Assembly: GCF_037327425.1 (NCBI RefSeq)
Contig: NZ_CP147846.1
Span: 5,580,001 to 5,644,000 of the forward strand
DNA length: 64,000 nucleotides
Source of the DNA: Rhodococcus sovatensis
GTDB taxonomy: Bacteria; Actinomycetota; Actinomycetes; Mycobacteriales; Mycobacteriaceae
Direction: 5' to 3'
The notes below the pieces were generated by a model that was not told the DNA's origin, made no database searches, and saw only the letters and a program-made list of their open reading frames with translations. A program made the translations under genes and the position numbers. Positions 1-8,114 of the stretch are shown piece by piece (the stretch's first letter is position 1; each line of letters opens with the position of its first letter).

Positions 1-569
1 TTCGCGGTCAATGGGGGATCGTCGACGTCGAGGACACCGTCGCAGCGGTACAGGGATTGGCCGACGCCGGGCTGGCGGACCCAGCACGTCTGGCCATCGA
101 AGGGGGATCCGCCGGTGGCTGGACAGTTCTGGCTGCGTTGACATCCTCGGACGTATTCGCGTGCGGAGCATCGTATTACGGAGTCGCCGAGTTGGAGTTG
201 TTCGTAGCCGAGACGCACGACTTCGAGTCCCGCTACATCGACGGTCTGATCGGACCACTCCCGGAAGCCATCGATCTGTACCGCACCCGGGCGCCGGTCA
301 ACAACGTCGACGGACTCTCGTGCCCGGTCTTGCTGCTGCAGGGGTTGTCCGATCCGATCGTTCCGCCCTCACAGGCCGAGCGATTCCGTGATGCGATGGT
401 GAAGAAGGGCATTCCGCATGCCTACTTGGCTTACGAGGGTGAATCGCACGGGTTCCGAAAGCTCGAGACGCAGGTGAACGCCCGCGAATCCGAACTGTCG
501 TTCTACGGTCAGGTGCTCGGTTTCACGCCGCCGGGGATTCCGAAGCTAGAGCTGTGGCGGCCTGAGTAG
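1..569 (+). CDS. Serine peptidase of the prolyl oligopeptidase (S9) type, C-terminal part
   Basis: Partial gene that begins before the window; the reading frame is open from base 3 and stops at 569. The visible 188 residues are the alpha/beta-hydrolase catalytic domain of an acylaminoacyl-peptidase/dipeptidyl-peptidase-like enzyme. The nucleophile elbow GGSAGGW is followed by LLLQGLSDPIVPPSQ (acid residue) and GESHGFRK (catalytic His near the C-terminus), so the Ser-Asp-His triad appears complete. S9 enzymes cleave short peptides or acylated N-termini, usually in the cytoplasm. The substrate cannot be deduced. A palindromic repeat lies just after the stop. Confidence 0.85.
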   Translation, partial: RGQWGIVDVEDTVAAVQGLADAGLADPARLAIEGGSAGGWTVLAALTSSDVFACGASYYGVAELELFVAETHDFESRYIDGLIGPLPEAIDLYRTRAPVNNVDGLSCPVLLLQGLSDPIVPPSQAERFRDAMVKKGIPHAYLAYEGESHGFRKLETQVNARESELSFYGQVLGFTPPGIPKLELWRPE

Positions 570-603
570 TAGGGCTAGTTGCGCTTGGCTGGGTGGCGGG
601 AGC

Positions 604-675
604 TTGGACCCTTTTTGCCGAGCTTGGACCCCTGCTCGGACGCGAGCCGATGTCCAAGCTTTGCAAAAATGGTGC
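604..675. repeat. Palindromic intergenic repeat, copy 1
   Basis: A 9-bp stem (AGCTTGGAC at 621-629 with GTCCAAGCT at 652-660) encloses a second short stem (GCTCG/CGAGC). Outer arms CTTGGACCCTTTTTGC and GCAAAAATGGTGCTAG can also pair imperfectly. The same layout, with different stem bases but the same GCAAAAA-GGTGC right arm, recurs at 1765-1840. The two copies bracket the nuclease-like gene. Copy 1 could also act as a terminator for convergent transcripts. Confidence 0.6.
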
Positions 676-679
676 TAGG

Positions 680-1618
680 TCAGCCGATCGAACCGGCCGG
701 CGGAGGTGATTGCGCTGCACGGATGGCCGCTGCTCGGATCAGGCGTTCGATGTGCTCGGGATTGTCGAGGTCTGCCCAGGTCAGCCGAACCACCTGCCTC
801 CCGGTAGCGCGGATGCGATCCTCGTGAACCTTTTCCTTCCAGACCACGTCCGACGGTGTTGCTCCCTCGGGAACCAGGCGTCCGTATTTGATGCGGCCAT
901 CGAACTCCACCACCGTGTAGATGCCGTCCAGATAGAAGTCGATACGCGCGAACACCCCGTCCGCATCCGCGATCCGAACCTGCAATCGCGGCGTGTAGCC
1001 CAACTCGTGCAGAACGATGCGACAGCGGGATTCTCCAACGCTTTCCGATTTCCCGTCCATGAATTCCGCTACTCGACGAGCTTTGCGGTTCGACGGGTGC
1101 GTGGGGCACGAATCGAGCACTGCCGCAACCTGTTCGGATGTGACGTTTCTGAGGCGGGCCGCGAGATCAGCCAAGCAGACCGCGTTCTCGAACGACAAGG
1201 ATCGTGCGACATCGGCGATGGTGCGCGCAAGAGCGGTGACGGGAAGGCCGTCGATGCTGGTGACGTCGGATGCGGAGTACGGCGCCGCATGTACGACGCG
1301 CAGCGAGTTGCTTCGGGCGCCACCGGTCCTGTTGCGAGTGATATGTACTCGACCTAGATCCGCGACGGACACTTCGAGGCCGTGAAACACCGCGGCGCTG
1401 ACGTGGCTGAGGACCGCATCCGCAGCGGTCGACGCGTCCATCATGGACTCTGCCATCACCCGGTGCTTGTCCACGGGCGACAGGGAATCGAATTCGATTC
1501 TGCTGACGTACTGCCCGGGGCGTAGCCGACGCCATGTCTTCGTGCGGCAGAAGCGTTGCAGCTCGGAGTCGGTTACTCCACGTGTGAGTGCGTCGGATCG
1601 GGAGACGATGCGTGCCAT
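680..1618 (-). CDS. DUF559-like protein with a Vsr/PD-(D/E)XK nuclease-type C-terminal domain
   Basis: 312 residues from the ATG at 1618 (MARIVSR). The frame stays open far upstream, but that part is Arg/Gln-rich antisense of etfD and is rejected. The N-terminal half resembles the winged-helix AbiEi-type antitoxin domain common in actinobacterial proteins of this size (SRSDALTRGVTDSELQRF; DGLPVTALARTIADVAR). The C-terminal part, about residues 215-300, has the DUF559/Vsr-like core: an Asp in ARIDFYLDG, VVEFDGRIKYG with Glu, Asp and Lys, then KVHEDRIRATGRQVVRLTW. Nuclease activity is inferred from this fold only. The gene stands alone between two palindromic repeats. Confidence 0.75.
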   Translation of the reverse strand: MARIVSRSDALTRGVTDSELQRFCRTKTWRRLRPGQYVSRIEFDSLSPVDKHRVMAESMMDASTAADAVLSHVSAAVFHGLEVSVADLGRVHITRNRTGGARSNSLRVVHAAPYSASDVTSIDGLPVTALARTIADVARSLSFENAVCLADLAARLRNVTSEQVAAVLDSCPTHPSNRKARRVAEFMDGKSESVGESRCRIVLHELGYTPRLQVRIADADGVFARIDFYLDGIYTVVEFDGRIKYGRLVPEGATPSDVVWKEKVHEDRIRATGRQVVRLTWADLDNPEHIERLIRAAAIRAAQSPPPAGSIG

Positions 1619-1764
1619 GAGCGAATAGTGGCGATCGGCGAGCGGCTGGACAAGGTCCGATCCACGAAATGTGGATAGAGCCTGCGGCTGTGGATAACTC
1701 CCATTTGTGCGCAGTATTCGGGGTGCTCGGCGGAATCGGTGTGGTATCGGACCCGGGTTCGCGA

Positions 1765-1840
1765 AGCTAGCACCCTTTCTGACAAGCAAGCACCCCTGCT
1801 GAGGCGAACAGGGGTGCTTGCTTGGCAAAAACGGTGCCAG
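1765..1840. repeat. Palindromic intergenic repeat, copy 2
   Basis: A perfect 16-bp stem (CAAGCAAGCACCCCTG at 1783-1798 and its complement at 1809-1824) with a 10-base loop, framed by imperfect outer arms TAGCACCCTTTCTG and GGCAAAAACGGTGCC. It begins just past the etfD stop, so it may also terminate etfD. It is related in architecture and right-arm sequence to the copy at 604-675. Confidence 0.6.
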
Positions 1841-1841
1841 G

Positions 1842-4800
1842 TTACTTCTTTCGGCCCGGAACCTTGGTGCCCGGACGGAATCCGAGACCGCCTGGCTTCG
1901 CGGGCGGCGGCGTTGGTGTTCCGTTGGAGCTGTCCGAGTCCGCAGACGGCGCTGAATCCTCAGCTGGTGCCGTAGTCGGAGTCTCCTGAGCGGTCGCTGG
2001 TTCGACTGCCTCAGCTGGTGCCTCGGCCGGAGTCTCTTCCACCGCTGGCGCTTCGGCCGCTGGAGGTTCCGTCTGCGCAGCATCCGGAGCGGCAGGCTTG
2101 CTCGGAGTACGAGCCCCCGGCTTCTTGAACCCGGACTTGACCGCCAGGCCCTTGGGCTTGACCGTCGGCGTGGACACTGAGCCTTCGGCAGGTGCGGCGG
2201 CCTCGGCAGGTGCAGTGGCCTCGGGTGCTGTAGCAGCCGGTGCTTCAGGTGCTGCGGTCTCGGCAGCTGGAGCTGCTGCCTCGGGTGCTGCGGTCTCGGC
2301 GGCCTTGGGTGCAGACTGCCCCGGTGCCTTTGCGCCTGGTTTCTTGAAGCCGGATTTGACTGCCAGGCCCTTGGGCTTGACGGTCGGCGTGGACACTGAG
2401 CCTTCGGCAGGTGCTGCGCTGGACTCGGTAGGTGCCGCCGCCTCGGGTGCTGCGGTCTCGGCGGCCTTGGGTGCAGACTGCCCCGGTGCCTTTGCGCCTG
2501 GTTTCTTGAAGCCGGACTTGACTGCCAGGCCCTTGGGCTTGACCGTCGGCGTCGATTCGGCTGCCTCGGCAGGTGCTGCGGGCTCAGATGCTGCTGCTTT
2601 CGCACCCGGAGCCTTGCCCTTGATCGCGAGACCCTTCCCGCCAGGTGCCTTTGCGCCACCCGCCATTCCGAGGCCCTTGGGCTTTGCCGGAGCGGCAGGC
2701 GTGGCCGGAGCGTCGTCCGAGGACTCGGCGGCCGGCGATGCGTTGCCGGGGGCCTTCGCTCCCGGAGCCTTGGCGAGCCCCTTCATCTTCAAACCGCCGC
2801 CTGCTTTGGGCGCCGGCGCTGTGGGAGCGGACTTCGACTCCGCAGGCTCTTCGACGGGTTGGATGCGCTGGGCTTCTTCGACCTCTGCGGCCTTCTCGGT
2901 GACCAACTCCTCTTCGGGAGTGCGCTCGCGCGGAATGACCTTGATGTTCTCCGACAGCACCGATGCATCGACGCGGGTGATCGACTCGAGCATCAACTGC
3001 GCGACGTCGACGACCTCGACACCTTCGTGTGCGCCGCCTTCCTGACGCGCGGTGACACCGTCGGTGAGCATGACGCGGCAGAACGGGCAACCCGTAGCGA
3101 TCTTCTTCGGGTTCATGCTGAGCGCTTCGTCGACCCGGTCGATGTTGATGCGCTTGCCGATGTTCTCTTCCATCCACATGCGAGCACCGCCGGCGCCGCA
3201 GCACATCGAACGCTCACCGTGTCGTGGCATCTCCTTGAGATTGGAGCCCGACGCGGCCATGAGCTCGCGGGGAGCGTCGTAGACCTTGTTGTGACGGCCG
3301 AGGTAGCACGGATCGTGATACGTGATGTCCTGGCCAACCGTGGCCACTGGGATCAGCTTCTTCTGTCGCACCAGACGGTTGAGGAGTTGCGTGTGGTGGA
3401 CCACTTCGTAGTCGCCACCGACCTGCGGGTACTCGTTCCCGAGCGCGTTGAAGCAGTGTGCACAGGTGACGACGATCTTCCGCTTCTGCTGCTCGACACC
3501 CTCGAACACACTGTTGAGTGTCTCGATGTTCTGCATTGCGAGCTGCTGGAACAGGAATTCGTTGCCTGCACGGCGAGCAGAGTCACCGGTGCAGGTCTCG
3601 TCGGCGCCGAGGACCATGAACTTGACGCCCGCGGTAGCGAGGAGTTCTGCGACTGCCTTGGTGGTTTTCTTCGCGCGGTCTTCGTATGCACCGGCGCAAC
3701 CGACCCAGAACAGGTACTCGTAGTCCTGGAACGAATCTGCGTCCTGGCCGAAGACCGGGATCTCGAAGTCCATCTCGTTGATCCAGTTGAGACGGTCCTT
3801 GGAGTTCTGGCCCCACGGGTTGCCCTTGTTCTCGAGGTTCTTGAACAGGCCTGCCAGCTCGGACGGAAACTCCGACTCGATCAGAACCTGGTAGCGGCGC
3901 ATATCGATGATGTGGTCGACGTGCTCGATGTCCACGGGGCACTGCTCGACGCACGCACCACAGGTGGTGCAACTCCATAGAACCTCAGGATCGATGATGC
4001 CGCCCTCGATGGCGTCGGCGACGAGCTTGCGATCGGCCTCGTCACGCGCAGACTGCGGGATCTTGTCGAGCTTGGCCTGATCGGGGTTGCCATCGGCGTC
4101 GACGAGTCCGACCTCGTCACCTGCCATGTCTTTCTTACCGCCCGCGAGCAGGTACGGGGCCTTCTCGTTGCCGTGGTCGCGGAGGGACATGATGAGCAGC
4201 TTCGGGGACAGCGGTTTGCCGGTGTTCCATGCAGGACACTGGGACTGGCAGCGGCCGCACTCGGTGCAGGTGGTGAAGTCGAGCCAGCCCTTCCAAGTGA
4301 AATCCTCGATCTTGCCCGCTCCGAACGCGTCGACATCGGGGTCGGCGTCCTCCATCACGAGGACCTTGCCGCCGGACATCATCGGCTTTGCAGCACCGAG
4401 AGCGACGCCGCCGTCGGCCTCGCGCTTGAAGTAGATGTTGGGGAACGCGGTGAAGCGGTGCCAGGCGACCCCCCAGTTGATGTTGCGTCCGACGATCAGC
4501 AGCCAGATCATGCCCGTCATCAACTTGACGAATGCGAAGACCGAGACCATTTCGGGGCTGGCAGGCAGAAGCTTCGCGACCTGCATCGTGAAGAAGTCGG
4601 AGTATGCGTTCGCGTGACCGTAGGTGGCGATCTTGCCGGCCTTCACCAGGATCATGCCGAGGCCTTCGAGGAGGACGATGCCCTCGATGACGTACGCGAC
4701 CTTCATCCGCGAGCCGCCGAAGCGTGACTGACGCTCGGGCTTGCGGGGGTGATTGAGCTGGCGGATGACGATGAGCGTCATGATGCCGACGACCGTGCCG

Positions 4801-5159
4801 ATGCCGAGGAGTTCGTCCCAGAGATGCCAGGCGAATGTGTTGCCGAAGATCGGCCAGTGGAACTCGGGGTTGAACGTCTGACCGTAGGCCTCGAACCACA
4901 GCAGGAATCCGCCGAGGAACCCGACCATGACCAGCCAGTGGGCCCAGCCGACGGTCCTGAACTTGGTCATCCGGGTATGCAGGATGAACTCGATCATCAT
5001 CTGCTTGAAACGCGGAATGAACGGGCGAAGTCGGGTCTTGTCCGGCTGACCCTGAGCGATGGCCGCAACCATCTTCCAGATTCCGCGGAAGAAGTAGCCC
5101 CAGCAAACAAGGCTCAGGAGGAATCCGACCGTGCCCAACGTGATCGTCAGGGCGTTCAT
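1842..5159 (-). CDS. etfD: EtfD-type membrane iron-sulfur oxidoreductase with expanded C-terminal tail
   Basis: 1105 residues from the ATG at 5159, which has AAAGG eight bases upstream; a GTG at 5195 is in frame but its Shine-Dalgarno would abut the start. The N-terminal 240 residues hold a nitrate-reductase-gamma/HdrE-like membrane domain. Then come two 4Fe-4S motifs (CTECGRCQSQCP near 297, CTTCGACVEQCP near 396) and two CCG-type domains (VGCAGAYED; CAHCF; MCCGAGGARMW near 652). It resembles M. tuberculosis Rv0338c/EtfD, which passes electrons from electron-transfer flavoprotein (acyl-CoA dehydrogenases) to the membrane quinone pool. From about residue 773 on is an Ala/Pro/Lys-rich tail with repeated KPKGLAVKSGFKKPGAKAPG units, making it much longer than the roughly 880-residue mycobacterial protein. 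A possible operator pair lies upstream. Confidence 0.9.
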   Translation of the reverse strand: MNALTITLGTVGFLLSLVCWGYFFRGIWKMVAAIAQGQPDKTRLRPFIPRFKQMMIEFILHTRMTKFRTVGWAHWLVMVGFLGGFLLWFEAYGQTFNPEFHWPIFGNTFAWHLWDELLGIGTVVGIMTLIVIRQLNHPRKPERQSRFGGSRMKVAYVIEGIVLLEGLGMILVKAGKIATYGHANAYSDFFTMQVAKLLPASPEMVSVFAFVKLMTGMIWLLIVGRNINWGVAWHRFTAFPNIYFKREADGGVALGAAKPMMSGGKVLVMEDADPDVDAFGAGKIEDFTWKGWLDFTTCTECGRCQSQCPAWNTGKPLSPKLLIMSLRDHGNEKAPYLLAGGKKDMAGDEVGLVDADGNPDQAKLDKIPQSARDEADRKLVADAIEGGIIDPEVLWSCTTCGACVEQCPVDIEHVDHIIDMRRYQVLIESEFPSELAGLFKNLENKGNPWGQNSKDRLNWINEMDFEIPVFGQDADSFQDYEYLFWVGCAGAYEDRAKKTTKAVAELLATAGVKFMVLGADETCTGDSARRAGNEFLFQQLAMQNIETLNSVFEGVEQQKRKIVVTCAHCFNALGNEYPQVGGDYEVVHHTQLLNRLVRQKKLIPVATVGQDITYHDPCYLGRHNKVYDAPRELMAASGSNLKEMPRHGERSMCCGAGGARMWMEENIGKRINIDRVDEALSMNPKKIATGCPFCRVMLTDGVTARQEGGAHEGVEVVDVAQLMLESITRVDASVLSENIKVIPRERTPEEELVTEKAAEVEEAQRIQPVEEPAESKSAPTAPAPKAGGGLKMKGLAKAPGAKAPGNASPAAESSDDAPATPAAPAKPKGLGMAGGAKAPGGKGLAIKGKAPGAKAAASEPAAPAEAAESTPTVKPKGLAVKSGFKKPGAKAPGQSAPKAAETAAPEAAAPTESSAAPAEGSVSTPTVKPKGLAVKSGFKKPGAKAPGQSAPKAAETAAPEAAAPAAETAAPEAPAATAPEATAPAEAAAPAEGSVSTPTVKPKGLAVKSGFKKPGARTPSKPAAPDAAQTEPPAAEAPAVEETPAEAPAEAVEPATAQETPTTAPAEDSAPSADSDSSNGTPTPPPAKPGGLGFRPGTKVPGRKK

Positions 5160-5685
5160 GTAAGCGGCCTTTCGTTCATCGGCAGCAAGAGCCACCTTTG
5201 GGTCAGCCTAAGAGTAGCGATGCTACCCGTCGGTAACAAGTCCGTAGCTACCCGTGGGTAACTTAGTGGCGACGCCTGGCGGGCTGCTGGTAGGTCGCCG
5301 GATGGGCCTCTCTTCGCGGCTGGCTGAACCGGTCAGTAGGTTGTGTCCTGTAGGTCACGTTATGCGTAGTGTTTCGCAGGGTCGCCAAGAAGGCAGTCCT
5401 AAGTTGGGTTCACAGAATGCAGTGGCAGTTCGAAAAGTGCTGTGCGACGTCTTGTACTGGCGGTTTGTGCGGAGAGTGTCGGTTGTCCGAATTACCCAGT
5501 GGGGCTTTTGGTAACCAGTGGGACTCGCATTGATGCCAGGACGATAACGCTTGGTCGGAGTTGTGGGTTATGCTGCTGCCGCACCGATTAACTCGCGGAT
5601 TCGGTCTGGGTGTATCTGCGGCTGACAGGCTGCTCTTAGCTCGGTACTGCAAGGCTCGACTGCATAGAAACGGAACATTCTCTAC
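5160..5685. other. Divergent intergenic region, etfD / secreted protein
   Basis: About 525 bases without a convincing gene. It holds the direct repeats at 5222-5262 described separately. The rest carries short open frames only, without good ribosome sites or recognisable products, and presumably includes the promoters of both flanking genes. Confidence 0.6.
5222..5262. promoter_or_regulatory. Candidate paired operator in the etfD promoter
   Basis: Two 16-base direct repeats, GCTACCCGTCGGTAAC (5222-5237) and GCTACCCGTGGGTAAC (5247-5262), differ at one base and repeat every 25 bases. The second is nearly palindromic around TACCCGTGGGTA. Their position, 63-103 bases upstream of the etfD ATG, and the symmetry suit a TetR-family repressor, plausibly responsive to fatty-acid metabolism. 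The regulator is not identified. Confidence 0.5.
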
Positions 5686-6360
5686 ATGAAACTCAGCAAA
5701 CTGGTCGTTACGTCGGTGCTCGTCGCCGCTGCGATGGGTCTCGCCAGCGGTACGGCCTATGCAGATCCGACCCCGGACGCTCCCGCTACCACGGAGAACA
5801 TCAACTACGAATCGAACCTGGAAGACCGCACGATCGTCACGACGATCGACGCCGGTGTCTTCAAGGTCGCCGACGACGGCAAGACCGTCGACGTCCTCGA
5901 TTCCGCTGACAAGGTAGTCGTCACGCTGCCGCTGTCGTTCAACCTGGGCGGGCTCAACTTCCCGTACGAGCAGAACGTCACCGACAACGGCAAGACGCTT
6001 CGTCTCGTTCCTCAGCTGGACCTGACCAAGGCGTCGGCCAACTCGCGCAGCCTCGGCGCCACCCCGGTCGCATCGACCGAGGAGAACCTGATCGCTCAGC
6101 AGACCTTCGCGACGCAGCTGGGTATCGCTACGGCAATCGGTGGGTTCACCGGAACGGCAATCGGCTTCGGCGTCGGCCTGCTTGGCTTCGCGGGCGGTGC
6201 GATCGGTCTCGCTACTGTCCCGCTCGCAGCAACAGTCGGCGGCATCATCGGCACGATCGTCGCCGGTGGCCCCACCCTGGTGGTTGCAGGCATCGACCTG
6301 ATCAACACCCTCCAGGCAGCACCAGGCACGTCGAAGTTCGCAGACGCAGCCAACAAGTAG
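5686..6360 (+). CDS. Secreted protein with glycine-zipper hydrophobic region
   Basis: 224 residues. The N-terminus is a clear Sec signal peptide (MKLSKLVVTSVLVAAAMG, cleavage probably after ASGTAYA). A polar domain of about 90 residues with beta-rich character follows (DRTIVTTIDAGVFKVADDG; KTLRLVPQLDL). Residues about 140-212 are hydrophobic and glycine-spaced (GFTGTAIGFGVGLLGFAGGA; GGIIGTIVAGG), a glycine-zipper pattern seen in proteins that associate with or insert into membranes. I do not recognise a named family; exported hypothetical proteins of this build occur in rhodococci. A strong terminator follows directly, so it is monocistronic. Confidence 0.8.
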   Translation: MKLSKLVVTSVLVAAAMGLASGTAYADPTPDAPATTENINYESNLEDRTIVTTIDAGVFKVADDGKTVDVLDSADKVVVTLPLSFNLGGLNFPYEQNVTDNGKTLRLVPQLDLTKASANSRSLGATPVASTEENLIAQQTFATQLGIATAIGGFTGTAIGFGVGLLGFAGGAIGLATVPLAATVGGIIGTIVAGGPTLVVAGIDLINTLQAAPGTSKFADAANK

Positions 6361-6370
6361 ACATCCACGA

Positions 6371-6404
6371 AAGCGGCCCGTCACCGGAAGGTGACGGGCC
6401 GCTT
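6371..6404 (+). terminator. Intrinsic-type hairpin
   Basis: A perfect 15-bp GC-rich stem (AAGCGGCCCGTCACC and its complement) with a GGAA tetraloop, 11 bases after the stop of the secreted-protein gene. It also lies just downstream of the convergent small ORF ending at 6420. Confidence 0.85.
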
Positions 6405-6419
6405 GTGCGTTGCGTGGGT

Positions 6420-6521
6420 CTAGCCGAATCGAATACCGGGCGACGCCAAATTGATTGCCTCGATCACGATTACGGCTGCATAGCCGAGGAGATCGAAGCC
6501 GACGCCGAGAAGTGCGAGCAT
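6420..6521 (-). CDS. Possible 33-residue membrane peptide
   Basis: A very short frame starting at the ATG at 6521 with GGAAGG ten bases upstream. The product is almost entirely one hydrophobic helix (MLALLGVGFDLLGYAAVIVI, then EAINLASPGIRFG). The frame runs further upstream but that part is Pro/Arg/Cys-rich and unlike protein. It is convergent with the secreted-protein gene and shares its terminator region. There is no recognised homologue; it is proposed on ribosome site and composition alone. Confidence 0.35.
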   Translation of the reverse strand: MLALLGVGFDLLGYAAVIVIEAINLASPGIRFG

Positions 6522-6726
6522 GAGGGGTATGCCTTCCAGTCGAGTGGTGCAGGCGCGAGGCGCCGCCGGTTGATCGGTACGTGGGTACCTGACTGCACGG
6601 TGATCATACGACGCATCAGGCCCGGGGATCGTGCCGCCACACGCGTCGGGGGCAGTGCAACCGAACGGCGAATGGGGCAGTGCCACACAGTAAATGGCTA
6701 TCAGTGACTCTCACCTGTTTGAATGA

Positions 6727-7839
6727 ATGTTTTCGCGTTATTTACAAACTCTTGGTAAATTGAATAGCGTGGAAACGGGCGTAGAGACGGTTGTAGCTCG
6801 AATTCGCACCGACCCGCAGTCGATCCTCGCCGAATGGCATGAGCTCGCAGAGCGCGTCGGCACGGTCTTCTCTTCCCGACCCGGCTTCGTGTCGAACGTT
6901 GTGGAAGCGACAGCGCTCGCGTGTGAATACGTCGAGGTCCGTCGAGGGGGTCGACTCGCTGCGCTTGCGGCGCTCTCGAAGTTCAAGCGCGGGCCGTTCA
7001 CGCTCGCCAAGGTGGTCGGCACCGGTTTGGGTGTGCCACTGGAAATTCTCAGTGACGGCCCCGAGGCGTCGGATGCGCTCCTGCGAGCCATTGCCGATCA
7101 GGGCTACATGTTGTCTGCAGATTCGATGATCGCGAACGACCTCACCATGCAGCGATTGTTGATGCATGCGTCGTGGAACGTGCATGCACCGATCCGCGAG
7201 AGCGTCCCAGTTCTCGAGCTGGCGGATGGGCAGAAGGCGTCGAGCATCAGAAGTGCGAAGTCGCTGAAACGCCTTCGGCAGTACCGGCGCGGAGTCACGG
7301 CATTCGACGTCGAGATGGTGACGGGCGTCGAGCATCTGGAATCCCGTTGGGCCGACATCGAACGGGTCGCGGCGTCTGCGGTCGAGCGGAACGGCAGGGT
7401 CAATTACCTCGTTCCGCCGCACGGTGAGTTCGCGAAGAGCTTTCTCCTCAGCGAAGCGCGTGCCGGCACACTCTGCGTCATAGGTCTGGTGATCGACGGT
7501 GTCTGGAGCGCACATGAGGTCGGGCTCCGCACAGGCACGCGAATGGAAGGCTGGCTGACGCACTACGACGCCGGGATAGGAAAACTGCAGCCGGGCCATC
7601 AGATGATCGAGTGGTTCGCCGACCATCACGACGAACTCGGCGTCCGTTGGCTGGACCAGGGAGTCGGCATCAATCGAATCAAGACGACGTGGGCGAATTC
7701 CGGGTACGACGTTCTCCGGCTGTCTGCGGTGCCGAATGCGTGGGTGCTGTCAGGAGCAATGCTTCGAATTCTCTATACGGCACCTCGGGTCTTGTCGAGC
7801 GTCGGAGGTGCCGCCGCGCGTGTGGGACGCCGCCGGTGA
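6727..7839 (+). CDS. GNAT / BioF2-like acetyltransferase
   Basis: 370 residues. The C-terminal half carries the features of the BioF2-like (CelD-type) GNAT fold: SLKRLRQYRRG, a long helix, GTLCVIGLVIDGVWSAHEVG, then YDAGIGKLQPGHQMIEW and the terminal GVRWLDQGVGINRIKTTWA. Such enzymes transfer acyl groups to polysaccharide, lipid or peptide acceptors in the cytoplasm; the acceptor is unknown. The start is uncertain: the ATG at 6727 lies in AT-rich, promoter-like DNA without a clear Shine-Dalgarno, and the GTG at 6769 is an alternative. The gene is isolated, with a convergent small ORF behind it. Confidence 0.7.
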   Translation: MFSRYLQTLGKLNSVETGVETVVARIRTDPQSILAEWHELAERVGTVFSSRPGFVSNVVEATALACEYVEVRRGGRLAALAALSKFKRGPFTLAKVVGTGLGVPLEILSDGPEASDALLRAIADQGYMLSADSMIANDLTMQRLLMHASWNVHAPIRESVPVLELADGQKASSIRSAKSLKRLRQYRRGVTAFDVEMVTGVEHLESRWADIERVAASAVERNGRVNYLVPPHGEFAKSFLLSEARAGTLCVIGLVIDGVWSAHEVGLRTGTRMEGWLTHYDAGIGKLQPGHQMIEWFADHHDELGVRWLDQGVGINRIKTTWANSGYDVLRLSAVPNAWVLSGAMLRILYTAPRVLSSVGGAAARVGRRR

Positions 7840-7841
7840 CG

Positions 7842-7958
7842 TCACTCTCGAGGCGGTAGAGCGTCCTCTGGAATCGGCGGCAGAAAGTTGATTGCGCTCT
7901 GCCACAGCGCAACCGCGTGCTCGGCAAGCTGAATCCAGACCATCGTGAAAGCAGGCAT
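7842..7958 (-). CDS. Possible 38-residue small protein
   Basis: Starts at the ATG at 7958 with GAGGGGA four bases upstream, a good ribosome site. The product is short, with a hydrophobic amphipathic helix (MPAFTMVWIQLAEHAVALW) and an acidic Pro-rich end (PPIPEDALPPRE). It ends two bases from the convergent acetyltransferase stop. The family is unknown. Confidence 0.4.
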   Translation of the reverse strand: MPAFTMVWIQLAEHAVALWQSAINFLPPIPEDALPPRE

Positions 7959-8065
7959 TGTGTCCCCTCGTGAGTTCGGCCGCCCCGGCCACTCTTCCGA
8001 TAGAAGGTACCGCTCGAACAGATTGCCCAGCCACGGCCGAGCGAAAGTCTGTGAGAAGAAACAAA

Positions 8066-8099
8066 AGGTCCGCCTCGACATGGTTGTCGAGGCGGACCT
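8066..8099 (-). terminator. Intrinsic-type terminator of the S1 protease gene
   Basis: A perfect 15-bp stem (AGGTCCGCCTCGACA and complement) with loop TGGT. On the minus strand it is followed by a T-rich run (TTTTGTTTCTTCTC). It lies 16 bases beyond the protease stop. Confidence 0.85.
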
Positions 8100-8114
8100 G
8101 TGGAGCCTGAAAAG

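Noticed and set aside
1619..2659. Long Arg/Gln/Pro-rich upstream extension of the nuclease-like frame
   Set aside because: It is antisense-frame reading of the repetitive etfD tail; protein-like sequence and a sensible start begin only at 1618.
5410..6384. 324-residue minus-strand frame
   Set aside because: Lies opposite the secreted-protein gene, which has a signal peptide and terminator; composition is Arg/Asp-rich as in shadow frames.
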